From positions 1 to 64,000 of the forward strand of contig WION01000171.1 of the NCBI GenBank assembly GCA_015039365.1: a stretch of DNA of 64,000 bases, read 5' to 3'. The DNA comes from Amanita rubescens. Lineage: Eukaryota > Basidiomycota > Agaricomycetes > Agaricales > Amanitaceae. The position numbers and the translations under genes were made by a program. Below the pieces are notes generated by a model that was not told the DNA's origin, ran no database searches, and saw only the letters and a program-made list of their open reading frames with translations. Of the stretch, positions 49,195 to 59,771 are shown piece by piece; the stretch's first letter is position 1, and the number at the start of each line of letters is the position of its first letter.

Positions 49195-51350
49195 TGATCT
49201 AGTATAAATGAATGCGAATAAAAATATACTTATTTGCAGGTGGAACATGGTTTAAATCGCGAAAAGCATACGATGAGGCAGTAAGACAATATTACATGTA
49301 AGGGTCATCGATCATGACCGCACCGAGTTTGACGCGAAACATAAAGGCCTAGAGACCAATAAGCATAATGTGGAAAAGCAATAATAGATAGAGGCGACCG
49401 GCCCTTCTGGCGGACAGATTGCGCAGAAGACGATGGAATTAAATGGATATGGATGTCCGAACGATACGATGTTCCATTTGTTTAAAGTGACGATGGGCCT
49501 CTTCATCTTTCGGCTGGAAACCCATTTGCCATTGTCGATCCTTCTCTTCCAACTGTCGCCGCTGGTCAGCAATTTGCTGGTTGAGCAGACACCGCTCTTC
49601 CTCAAGACGTCGAATCATCTCTTCTTGCTCTTCCATCAGCCGCCGTTCCGTCTTTTGTTCTCTTTTCAGCCGCTGTACTTGCTCAGCAAGTTCGTTCGCC
49701 TTCCGGATTTCCTCCTTCTTTACCTGCTCATATCCCACGCGCTAAATTATCTCCCGTCAACGCCGCGGGCCACGAACAGAAATTTGATAAACCAACCTGA
49801 TTGTCCATGATCTGTCTCTCCTTCATAAATTTGTCCCAGATCTCGCCGATATGAACTATATCACGAGAATAGACAGGAACAACACCAATTCTTCTAGTTG
49901 AGGCCAGGCCTTTCCACCTCTTCCTCTTCTGCTCAGGTCTCACGATCCCGTTCTTGTGTATCGATGCCCATTTTTCTAGCAAGCCGAAGATAGTATCAGC
50001 GAACCAATAACACTGGCGTTCGAGGAGAGTGTAAGTGGCGCTGTCATTATGGACGACGTTGACCAGAATCATAACATCCCAAAGGTTCGGGCGCTTTGCA
50101 CGATCGCCCTTGAACGTGATGGTTCTTAGAACCTTTGAGTGCGGGGGATGGCCACTGATCCTGGTGATTGTATCCGCAGCCAGATATTGGTTCGAGCTGA
50201 TGGCGGACGAACGGGGTAGTGAGTCCTCCGATAGGTGTCGTACAATCCTTCGAATGGAGCCGGTCATCTTGGAGATGCCTCCCTTTATCGATATGAGGGG
50301 TAACGACAATCTAGACGATTGGGAGCCGGGACGTGGAGAAGGCGCCTCGAAATCGGTAAAATCGGTAACAAAAGAGTCCACTGATGGCGATGAGTAGGAG
50401 GAAATCGACATGCTGCCTTGGTGCTCGCCAACGGAACGGTCGGTACGAAATTCCAATTTCTGCTTCTTGTTATCGGTAAACTCGTAAATAACGAACTCGT
50501 GCCCATTGAGAGTGTTGGTATCTTTGCAGTGAGAGGCTTTCTTCAACCGGTAGCCTGAAAGTTCTTGCCACATAGAAATACTTTCCGAGTCCCAGCCTCG
50601 CAAACACGTCATGACAACATGAGTCCAGGTGTCGATGGGCATCCGGACGTTCAGGTGAGGGACGGATCTGCTCTTGCCCATGGTATTCATAGCCATACCC
50701 GACGGCCGCGAAAGTTGCGAAGAGTGTCCATGAACGACGATGCCATTTCTCTGACTTATAGCTGGCGAGTCCTTAGTCGCAGCAGGAACCAGCGCCTCGA
50801 GAACCTCGGATTAGACCCAAAATGGCAGTTGCCGATATTAACCGCGTGTTGAATGTTCCCAAGACACTGCCAGGAGGTGGAATAGGTTTGGGCGGCCTTC
50901 GCCAAGTCTAAGAAACAGTACCACGACTATTTCATTTGTCGAAAACCGACCAGTGCGTGTACCCACACAAACCACCCAAGGATAGCCACAAAGGGCGAGC
51001 ATTAGACACAATAGTGGTTCTTCATTAACATGTGTAGTGCACGACATTGACGATCTAGCTGCGCCGGAACACCAATGGCGTTAGAGTCAATCAGATAAGA
51101 CGTTTAGCGAAAGCTACAATTTAAATAACACACTTCCATCCCACACGACACGGTAATATAGGCTGTACTGCAAATTAAGCTTTGAATTGCAGCGGCATTG
51201 ATCGGACTGAGGCCTCAGCTGTGTTTTGCCACCGATGAACATAATTCGATCGCTGAAACGGGAACAGGCTCCGCCTCCTCTTTGCCTGGAGGTAGTTGAA
51301 GTGAGTTGTGGCCTAAGTTGAGGCTCGAGGCCCAAAAGGTGGCGAGGGTC
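49195..51350. repeat. Duplicated block containing paralogue B
   Basis: Counterpart of 45040-47260 in the same orientation, covering 3' flank, gene and about 600 bp upstream. Both blocks end near a sequence shared as GAAGTGAG(G/T)TGTGGCC(C/T)AAGTTG. Confidence 0.8.
49439..50696 (-). CDS. Array paralogue B: H/C-motif domain plus coiled coil
   Basis: 400 residues from exons 50696-49797 and 49741-49439, intron 55 nt at the same place as in A. Conserved landmarks: MPIDTWTHVVMTCLRGWDSE, LNGHEFVIYEF (His66), KLEFRTDRSVGE, SSNQYLAADTITRISGHPPH, LRTITFKGDRAKRPNLWDVM, YTLLERQCYWFADTIFGLL. The coiled-coil exon is only about 101 residues, shorter than in A by 36. Upstream, an in-frame ATG block like that of A (MASSFMDTLRNF) is followed by indels that lead to a stop, so the usable start is probably the ATG at 50696 (MAMNTMGKS). 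Function unknown; same inference as for A. Confidence 0.83.
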
Positions 51351-52270
51351 CTCACATGTGAGGGTTATGCCAGGTTATGCCCGGCGACATACTTGCCAGG
51401 AGAAAGTTTATTGTTTCCGTGCCCCAACTAAGCACCGGCATATCGGCCCTAGCTATGCGCGCAAAATGTCTAATACTGAGTGCGGTTGATGCGGCTGAGA
51501 TCAAGTAGTACGAAAGCAGTCCTCGCTTACCGTGACGGGTGTCATGTTTGATGAGTTTGACTTATGACCTAACTGAGTTTCAAGTTGATTCGACCTACTA
51601 CTTTTAGTAGGTTCCCATCGGCAAGGCACGACCCTGCACGCGCGTTGCGCCTCTCCACGAGCATCTAATCTCACTGGCACGCTCCTGCACCACCGATAGT
51701 CGATATTTGCACCAGCCAGCTTAACAGGGCCCTTCTGCCTTCGCCATGCCCTTCACTCGAGTAGCGTTCAATCACTACCAGTAGCTACCTTCGGCGCTCT
51801 CCGATTGCCTACAACGGGCGTTGTTCACGCGTTCGAATGTTTACTCCTGACCATGATATCTCGCGCGGAAGGCGTGCCTTCCATCATAATTAGACAACAG
51901 ATCCACAGAATAAAGCTATCCAAAGGCATCCAGCCTTATATTCTCAGCTCTTTTCAGTGATACTGATAGGCGATTCTCAGAAAGTAATAGGTAGCTACAT
52001 AGTTGTACAAGGGCCTTGATTAATTTCCTTTTTGTTTTGTAGTTCCGAAGCCTGACGAAGTTCTTACATCAAACTTTAACCCCGCGCGGCCGCGAGCCCG
52101 GGGTGCGACTGGAACGAAACCTATCCACGGGCATTAATTCGGAGTTACTATATTAGTCAATTGCTAATATTCATAAGCGCCAGGAGGTATCTTATGTAAT
52201 TATTTTTAAAGCTTCAAGCCCCAGTTCACTTGCACACTGCCACGACTCTATTATATTCTCCAAAAGCTTG
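51351..52270. other. Non-coding gap with hairpin
   Basis: No gene is supported in this 0.9 kb. It holds a perfect 8 bp inverted repeat with a 4 nt loop at 51593-51612 and a G/C-rich stretch at about 52081-52105 containing a NotI-like GCGGCCGC. It may be decayed mobile DNA, but no terminal repeats or target duplication could be established. Confidence 0.4.
51593..51612. repeat. Perfect short inverted repeat
   Basis: ACCTACTA at 51593-51600 and its exact complement TAGTAGGT at 51605-51612 flank CTTT. It can form a stem of 8 bp. Role unknown. Confidence 0.6.
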
Positions 52271-53169
52271 ATGTTTCAATTGACAGACCCAGAGAAAATT
52301 AGGTGTGAAGTAATTCCAGTTAGAATAGAAGTTAACGGACCGTAAATTTAGCATCCGTTCCGGTTCATGATGTTTATACATGAAACTTTAACTCAACTCA
52401 GGCTGTACTCCATGCAGATTATGAGGTGGCACGCTTGCCACTGGGACTCAATTCCAAGTACGACCGAATGATGGAAGCAATCTACAATACTCACAACACG
52501 AAATGCACCAATATATGCGCTCGGAAAGGCTCGGAGGATGCCTGCCGTGCAATGCTACAGTCCTCCGTTCCAGCTGATTCCCGGTCCATTGTGGATCTTC
52601 CTTGCTGGTTGGCCCAAACGTTGCTTACCCTTGATGCCGAACATCCCTTGCGAGTGCTCTTATCGGGACAAGATGAGTCGGTGATCTCGGTTTATCCGGA
52701 AGATAAACCCGATTATCTTGGGCACGATGATCAAGAAGGTCATGCAATCTTCGCCTACTCTCCGCAGCGCTTTTCTAATCCTTCCGTTCATCGTGCTGGC
52801 TTTCACGAATTTGAGACTGGGACTGCGCATCAATGTGCCGTGAAGCTGGGTCAAGAAATAAGAGCTGGTGATTTTCCTCCGCCTTCTGGGTCATCTGACA
52901 CTCGACTTTCCTGGATCTATGACTCGGAGCAAGCAAGATCTTATGAACAGCCAACCTCGATGCCGATGTCGTTCCTTGACTTTCAGCGCCATTCTCTCGG
53001 TGCCAATAACCCAGACGGGCGAACCTTACCTGCTGAATTCGAGCCTGGGGATCAGGATGGACGTTTCTACGGTGGAACACTACCTTTTTCAACCCCGGGT
53101 CCAACTTCTGTTTGGTCGTTTCACGACGATGTCAGCTCGGCATTCTCGATGGATGACAGTCTTATTTAA
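52271..53169 (+). CDS. Hypothetical protein, intact copy of duplicated gene
   Basis: Unrecognised protein. A first exon from ATG 52271 probably encodes MFQLTDPEKIRCEVIPVRIE; its splice to the main exon is not settled (intron ends near 52401 or 52417). The main frame runs LPLGLNSKYDRMMEAIYNTH, a Cys-containing stretch NTKCTNICARKGSEDACRAM, SRSIVDLPCWLAQTLLTLDA with EHPLRVLL, YPEDKPDYLG, HAIFAYSPQRFSNPS, and a C-terminal half rich in Ser, Asp and Phe ending SSAFSMDDSLI. A rearranged second copy at 62.5-63.3 kb shares both exons, which supports this being a real transcribed unit. It lies between array paralogues B and C on the opposite strand. Confidence 0.6.
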
Positions 53170-53597
53170 CCACAATTCGGTACGCTTTTATGCTGTCATG
53201 GATATTGAATATCCATATAGATTATGTAGAATGGAACTACCATGCAACAGGTAGAGCGCTATTCTAGCAACATGTCATTGGTATCATGAAATGGAGTTAA
53301 AGTTAAAATTTAATTACCGATGCATTTCGTGGGGTTCAGCAGCGGCTTCGTTCATATAACGAAACCTTCGCGGCTTTACCTGCCAACCTTCGATAGCTCA
53401 AGAATTTGTATAGAAAATCAATTAATTAGACAAAGCGACGTCCCTAAAATAGAATAACATATTCTACGCCATAAAATAAAATGATTAAAGGACGAAGCTA
53501 TGTATGATGCACATATGCAGAGTGAATGGTGAGGTGCCTAGGTGCAAGCAATGATGTCCATGGCACCAATCCATGGTCTACTCTTCCGACGACCAGG

Positions 53598-54850
53598 TCA
53601 AGAAGATGGCGCCAGATTCAAATGGATCTGGCTACTGGACATCGTGATGATGCGTTGTTCCATTTGTTGGAATCGACGCTCGGTCTCCTCGTTTTGCTGT
53701 GGACGCAGTTGCCACTGACGATGTTGCTCCTCCAACTGTCGTTGCTGGTCAGCGATTTGCTGTCGTAGCAGACGTTGTTCTTCCTGATGACGTCGCTCTC
53801 TTTCCTCTCGCTCTTTCTTCAGCTTCGTTACTTGTCCGGCAAGTTCTTTTGTCATTCGGATTTCCTCCGTCCTTGCTTGCTCAAACACCTCCCGCTAGAT
53901 CACTTCTTGTCAGCGCCGCAAACAAAAACTGTAAGCGAAGACTAACCAACCTGCTTGCCCATAGTTTGTCTCTCCCCTGTGAAAACATCCCAGATCTTGT
54001 TGATGTGAATTGGATCACGACGATGGACCGGAACGACACCGATATTTCCGGTTAAAAATTGATGTTTCCCCCGCTTCAACTTTTCCTTCTCATCGGTGGT
54101 GGTAGCATTGTTATTGTATATCTTCGCCCACTTTTCTAGCAAGCCGAAGATAGTATCTGCAAACCAATAACATTGGCGTCCAAGGAGAGTGTAAGTGGCA
54201 CTGTCATTATGGACGACGTTGACCAGAATCATAACATCCCAAAGGCCCGGGCGCCTTGCACGATCGCCCTTGAATGTGATAATCCTCAGAACGTTAGAAT
54301 GTGGGGGATGACCACTGATTCTGGTGATTGTATCCATGGCCAGATATTGATTCGAGCTCATGGCAGACGGATGGGATATCGAGCTGTCCGGTACGCATCG
54401 AACAGCGTGCCTAATGGAGTCGGGTATCTTGGAAATTCTTCCTTTCATCGACACAAAGGATAGAGATGAACTGAAAGATCGAGGAGAGAAGTCGGCAAGT
54501 GGAGAAGACTCCTCAAGATCGGTGCCGAGAGACTCCACTGGCGGTGGAAACGACGTTGCTCCACTATCTTTGCGCTCGCCAGCAGCGCGGTCGGTACGCA
54601 ATTGCAATTTATGCTTCTTGTCATCGCTGAACTCGTACATGACAAACTCGTGCTCGTTGCGACTGTTGGTAACCTTGCAGTGAAAAGCCTTGTCCAATCG
54701 ATAACCTGTAAGTTCTAGCCACATTGCGATGCTTTCGGGGGTCCAGCCCCGTAAGCAGGTCATGACAAGATGTACCCAGACGACGGTTGGCATTTGCACG
54801 TCGAGGTGAGGAACAGACTTGCTGCCGGCTGCGGTGCCCAGGGAACCCAT
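53598..54850 (-). CDS. Array paralogue C: H/C-motif domain plus coiled coil
   Basis: 398 residues from exons 54850-53951 and 53894-53598 (intron 56 nt). Start MGSLGTAAGSKSVPHLDVQM; the frame stays open further up to 55012, but that extension replaces the start seen in E and looks unreliable. Landmarks: VVWVHLVMTCLRGWTPESIA, RNEHEFVMYEFSDDKKHKLQ, LRTDRAAGER, SSNQYLAMDTITRISG, LRIITFKGDRARRPGLWDVM, YTLLGRQCYWFADTIFGLL. The coiled-coil exon is short (about 99 residues), ending SSQIHLNLAPSS. C, D and E share VVWVHL where A and B have DTW(I/T)HV, so they form a second subtype. Confidence 0.83.
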
Positions 54851-55799
54851 GACCGAAGGCGGTAGAACTGAAGATAAAAAGCCACGTACGGTGTCTAACC
54901 CATATATGAAGACAAGAACCGAGGGCCGCCAGCCCGCCACCTCGAGGCCTTCACATATCAACACGTGTAGAGCGTAGTGATCATAACAATTAGTGATGGG
55001 CGCCCTCGGCATCTGTTGGAGTTATGGGGGCACAGCGCCGCGAATCTGCAATTAACTGGCCATGGGATAAAGGGCCTGGTTGGTAGATAGCCTTGAGGGA
55101 GACAGTAGGATGAGGGTCCGACATATTCCTTCGTGAAGTTGACAGGTCGACCCAAAAACCGATATCAGCAAGGAGGCTCCGAAACCCGGCCGGGCTATTT
55201 TTTCCTGAAACCAGACAACCTAGTCTGACGCAAAGGAATTTACAACACGTTGATTACTGCCTTGAATGCGGGAAGCGGCGAACGTGTTTGTGGTACGAGA
55301 TACCCGGGAGTAGCCAGCCTGATGAAGCGACTGCCAATCAAGCTCTGCACTAGGTCAGCGATTTTTTTCCCTGAAGAGAAGGTTCAATTCTTTGTTATAT
55401 AAACAAGACCTGAAGAGGTTCGGAATGATCCAGGCGGTTGCATATAAATAAAAGGACGTACCCTCGCCTCCGCGGAATGCAATAAGTGCCAGCTATGTAA
55501 GTCGTAGGAAATATTAACTTGTCATGGAGTGGTCGTGCACCGCGATCATCTTCACCCGCTTCGGCTCCACAAACGAACTGAGGATATGATTCTGACGATG
55601 TTGACACACGCTGGAAGTACGAGGCAGATGTCTCGGCCTTTGATCTATCTGCGGCTGAAATGCGGTGGCGAAAAGTTGTGCTGTAGCCCCTTAGCCCCTA
55701 TGACACGCCGATTTTGTGTTGTCGTGTTTGGTTCACTGCGCAATCGTCGGTCCAATTGGTCGTGTTTGGCGAGAAATCGGTATAAAATCGATGACAAAG

Positions 55800-56146
55800 A
55801 TCCCACCTATGAGAAGGAGGAAGTAGACATGCTCCCTTCGCGCTCGCCAGCGGAACGGTCTGTACGAAATTCCAATTTCTGTTTCATCAGTAAACTCGTA
55901 AATGACGAACTCATGTTCGGGCGATTGGTAGCTTTGCAGTGAGAGTCTTTCTCCAACCGAAAGCTATAGCCACATAGAAATCCTTTGCAAGTTCCAGCCT
56001 TGTAAGCACGTCATGAAAACACGAATCCACGTGTCGATGAGCATGGGGACGTGAGGAACGAATCTCAGGCTGCTCTTGCACACGGTATCCATGGCCATGC
56101 CCGAAGGCCGCGACGGAAAGTCGCGAAGAGTGTTCGTGAACGACAA
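55800..56146 (-). pseudogene. Truncated A/B-type relic in unit 1
   Basis: Minus-strand sequence matches the N-terminal half of paralogues A and B: an N-terminal stretch (MSFTNTLRDF, then PMLIDTWIRVFMTCLQGW), broken pieces of the HEFVIYEF region, and EFRTDRSAGERE. The frame is interrupted and everything after the RTDRS segment is missing. Its upstream flank (GCGCCTCGAGAA...CCTCGGATTAGAC) equals that of copy B near 50800. Confidence 0.75.
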
Positions 56147-56510
56147 TGCTGTTTTTCTGACTTGTAGCTGGTGAGTCCTGAGAGCTGAGACTTGAGCCGC
56201 AGCAAGAACCGGCGCCTCGAGAAGTTAGAGCCTCGGATTAGACAAGTTAAAGTTTAATTACCGGCTGGCTTCGTTGGCTTCAGCTTCCCGGCTTTATGTG
56301 TTACTAAGCCAATCTTCAATAGGTCATAGAAAATCCATCGATTAGGCAACACGACGCCGTAGTCCTTAAAAGAAAAACAACATATTCTACATATATCGTA
56401 GCGACCTCCATAAAATGAAATAAATAGGGGATGAAGCTATGTATAATGCACATATGCAGAGTGTACGGTGAGGCATCTAGGTGTAAGCAATGATGACGAT
56501 GGTACGAAGG

Positions 56511-57982
56511 TTAATGGCAAATATGGTCAGTATATAAATACTGCATGCAGAAATAGTTCCCGTACCACTGAATGATACGCGACGGCCTATGGCCTACTCT
56601 TCCGACGACCAGGTCAAGAAGATCGATCTGGCTACTGGACATCCTGATGATGCGTTGCTCCATTTGTTGGAATCGGCGCTCCGTCTCCTCCTCTTTTTGC
56701 TGTAGACGCAGTTTCCACTGACGATGTTGATCTTCCAACTGTCGTTGCTGGTCAGCGATTTGCTGTCGCAGCAGACGTTGCTCTTCCTGATAACGTCGCT
56801 CTTTTTCCTCTTGCTCTTTTTTCAGCTGTCGTTCTCTCTCCTCTCGCTCTCTCTCCATCCGCTGTTCCCTCTCCGCCTGTTCCTTCCTCAGCCATTGTTC
56901 CTTCTCATCCCGCTCTCGTCTCTCTTTTTCACGTTCCTGTCTTTCCTTCGCTTGTTCTAACTTGAGCTTTGTTACTTGTCCAGTAAGTTCTTTTGTCTTT
57001 AGGATCTCCTCCGTCCTCGCTCGCTCAAACTCCTCTCGCTAGATCACCTCTTGTCAGCGCCGCAAACAGAAACTCCAAGCGAAGACTAACAAACCTGCTT
57101 GCCCATAGTCTGTCTCTCCCCTGTAAAATCATCCCAGATCTTATTGATATGGACTGGATCGCGTCGATGGACTGGAACGAGACCGATTGAACCTTGACGT
57201 CTCCCCCGCCTTACTTTTTCCTTCTCGTCGGTTGTGGTAGCCTCGTTATTGTATATTGTCGCCCACTTTTCTAGCAAGCCGAAGATAGTATCGGCGAACC
57301 AATAACATTGACGTCCGAGGACAGTATAAGTGGCACTGTCATTATGGACGACGCTGGCCAGAATCATAACATCCCAAAGGCTCGGGCGCTTTGCACGATC
57401 GCCCTTAAATGTGATGGTCCTCAGAACGTTTGAGTGTGGGGGATGGCAATTGATCCTGGTGATTGTATCCGCGGCCAGATATTGATTCGAGCTCATGGCA
57501 GACGGACGGGATATCGAGCTGTCCAATAGGCGTCGCACAAAGTGCTTAATGGAGCCGGGTATCTTAAAGATTCTTCCTTTCATCGATACGAAGGATAGAG
57601 ACGAAGTGGAAGATTGGGGAGAGTCGACAAGTGGAGAAGATTCCCCAAGATCGGTGCCGAAAGACTCCACCGACGACGACGAAGACGTTGTTACACTATC
57701 TTTGCGCTCGCCGGCAGAGCGGTCGGTACGCAATTGCAATTTGTGCTTCTTGTCATCGCTGAACTCGTAAATGACAAACTCGTGCTCGTTGCGACTGTTG
57801 GTAACTTTGCAGTGAAAAACCTTGTCCAACCGATAACCTGTAAGTTCTAGCCACATTGCAATGCTTTCAGAGGTCCAGCCCCGTAAGCAGGTCATGACAA
57901 GATGTACCCAGACGACGATTGCCATTTGCACGTCGAGGTGAGGGACAGACTTGCTGCCGGCTGCGGTACCCAGGGAACCCAT
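56511..57982 (-). CDS. Array paralogue D: H/C-motif domain plus long coiled coil
   Basis: 471 residues from exons 57982-57095 and 57038-56511 (intron 56 nt). First exon starts MGSLGTAAGSKSVPHLDVQM and keeps NEHEFVIYEFSDDKKHKLQL, SSNQYLAADTITRINCHPPH, RPSLWDVMILASVVHNDSAT and YTVLGRQCYWFADTIFGLL. The coiled-coil exon (KLKLEQAKERQEREKERRER, then MEREREERERQLKKEQEEKE) ends, as in E, with MSSSQIDL, but a 10 nt deletion between GAT repeats near 56619 removes the E stop and adds about 32 extra residues (LDLVVGRVGHRP...DHICH). The 5' codons homologous to the MTFTFKDT start of E lack an ATG. Confidence 0.83.
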
Positions 57983-58557
57983 GATCGAAGGTGGTAGAAC
58001 TGAAGACAGAAAGCCACGTACAGTGTCCTTGAACGTGAACCCCTATATGAAGACAAGAACCGAGGGCCGTAGGCCCGCCTCCTCGAGGCGGAACACTTCA
58101 TCAACACGTGTAGAGCGTAATTAGTAATGGGCGCCTCTGGTATCTGTTGGAGTTACGGTGACAGCGCCTTCGCAATTAATTGGCCGCGGGATAAAGCGAC
58201 TGGTTGGTAGATGCTAGATAATCATGACTGCCTTGCGGGATACGGTAGGATGGACATTTTTCCGTGGAGTCAATCCAAAAACCGATATCAGGAAGGAGGC
58301 TTCGAGACCCGGCCGGGCTATTTTTCCCTGAAACCAGTTACGCCTGCGGCTCGAACAACTCTGATGCAAAGGAGTTTACTACAACACGTTGATGACTGCT
58401 TTGAATGCGGGAAGCGGCGAGCGTGTCTGTATTACGAGATACCCAGGAGTAGTAGGCTACTAGTAGCCAATGCGAGCCAGTCTGATACAGCGATTGCTAA
58501 CCGAGGTCTGCACTAGGTCAGCGATTTTTTTCCCTGAAGAGAAGGTTTAATTCTTTG

Positions 58558-58764
58558 TTAAACAAGACCTGAAAAGTTTACGTCGGAATGATCCAGGCAG
58601 TTGCATATAAATAAAAGGACGCACCTTGGCCCCCGCGGAGTGCAATAAGTGCCAGCTATGTGGGTCAAAGGAAATATTAACCTGGACGTGTGTTGTGCAC
58701 CGCGATATTCGCCCGCTTTGACTCCACAAACGAGTTGAAGATATGATTCCGACGATGCGGACAC
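58558..58764 (-). CDS. Small ORF conserved between units 1 and 2
   Basis: A 68-codon frame (MSASSESYLQLVCG..., HIAGTYCTPRG, VLLFICNCLDHS) has a counterpart at 55607-55395 in unit 1 (MSTSSESYPQFVCG..., YIAGTYCIPRR, VLLFICNRLDHS). In unit 3 the frame is interrupted. Conservation may only reflect the age of the duplication. No family is recognised. Confidence 0.25.
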   Translation of the reverse strand: MSASSESYLQLVCGVKAGEYRGAQHTSRLIFPLTHIAGTYCTPRGPRCVLLFICNCLDHSDVNFSGLV

Positions 58765-58848
58765 ACGCTGGAAGTACGAGGCAGATGTCTCAACCTTTGA
58801 TCTATCTGCGGCTGAAATGCGGTGGCGAAAAGTTGTGCTGTACTATCA

Positions 58849-59376
58849 TTATTCGGATAGCCATGACACAGAATCATGACCGATTTTGTATTGTCGTATT
58901 TGGTTCACTGCGCGACTGTGCAATGACGTGCGCTCGCCAGCGGAACGGTTACGAAATCCCAATTTCTGCTTCTTGTTATCTGTAAACTCGTGCTCTTGGC
59001 GATCCCTGCCATTGGTAGCTCTGCAGTGAAGCGCGCTAGCCAGCGGAACGGTTACGAAATTCCGATTTCTGCTTCTTGTTATCGGTAAACTCGTAAATGA
59101 CGGACTCGTGCTCTTGGTAGCTTTGCAGTGAGAGGCTTTCTCCAACGGTCAGCCTGAAAGCTGTAGCCACATAGAAATGCTTTCCAAGTGCCGGCCTCGT
59201 AAGCACCTCATGAAAGCATGAATCCACGTGTCGATGAGGGTGGAGAGAAACGAATCTGCTCTTGCCCACGGTATCCATGGCCATGCACCATGCCCGAAGG
59301 CCGCGAGAGGCCGCGACGGAAAGTTGCAAAGAGCGCCCATGAACGACTCGAAGTTAAAATTTAATCGCCGGTGCAT
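58849..59376 (-). pseudogene. Truncated A/B-type relic in unit 2, internally duplicated
   Basis: Same type of relic as at 55.9 kb (RHVDSC...VLTR frame shadows, EFTDNKKQK, RNRSAGE). In addition, a stretch of about 100 bp is repeated in tandem: 58931-59030 and 59032-59131 both begin with a (C)GC(T/C)(A/T)GCCAGCGGAACGGTT-like sequence and end GCTTTGCAGTGA or GCTCTGCAGTGA. Not functional. Confidence 0.75.
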
Positions 59377-59771
59377 TTCGCGAGGTTCAATCAGCAGTTG
59401 GCTTCATCGGGTTTAACGGGGATTTCGCGGCTTTACCTAGCCATGGTACTACGCTACTAAGCCAACCTTCGATAGGTCAAGAATTTGCATAGAAAACCCA
59501 TCGATTAGACAACGCGACGCCCTAGTCCCTAAAAGAAAACAACATATTCTACACATATCGTAGCGATCCCCATAAAATGAAATAAATAAAGGATGAAGCT
59601 ATGTATGATGCAGAGTGTACGGTAAGGTGTCTAGGTGTAAGCAATGATATCCATGGTACGAAGTGGCAAATATGGTCAGTATATAGAGAGTTTAAATACT
59701 GCATGCAGAAATAGTTCCCGTACCACTGAATGATACGCGACGGCCCATGGCCTACTCTTCCGACGACCAGG

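Larger units (their letters stand above)
53296..56245. repeat. Array unit 1 (paralogue C plus relic), about 2.9 kb
   Basis: The unit starts with GTTAAAGTTAAAATTTAATT and holds, left to right, the 3' flank, paralogue C (-), about 0.7 kb upstream sequence (CCGGCCGGGCTATTTTTTCC, GGTCAGCGATTTTTTTCCC, GGAAGTACGAGGCAGATGTC) and a truncated A/B-type relic. The same order recurs in the next two units. Confidence 0.85.
56246..59352. repeat. Array unit 2 (paralogue D plus relic), about 3.1 kb
   Basis: Same layout as unit 1. Its left two-thirds are nearly identical to unit 3, for example across the coiled-coil exon and the first exon, which points to recent duplication or conversion. Confidence 0.85.

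Noticed and set aside
51540..52110. Possible solo LTR or other mobile element remnant
   Set aside because: The stretch starts with TGT and is non-coding, but I found no matching terminal end, target duplication or second copy.
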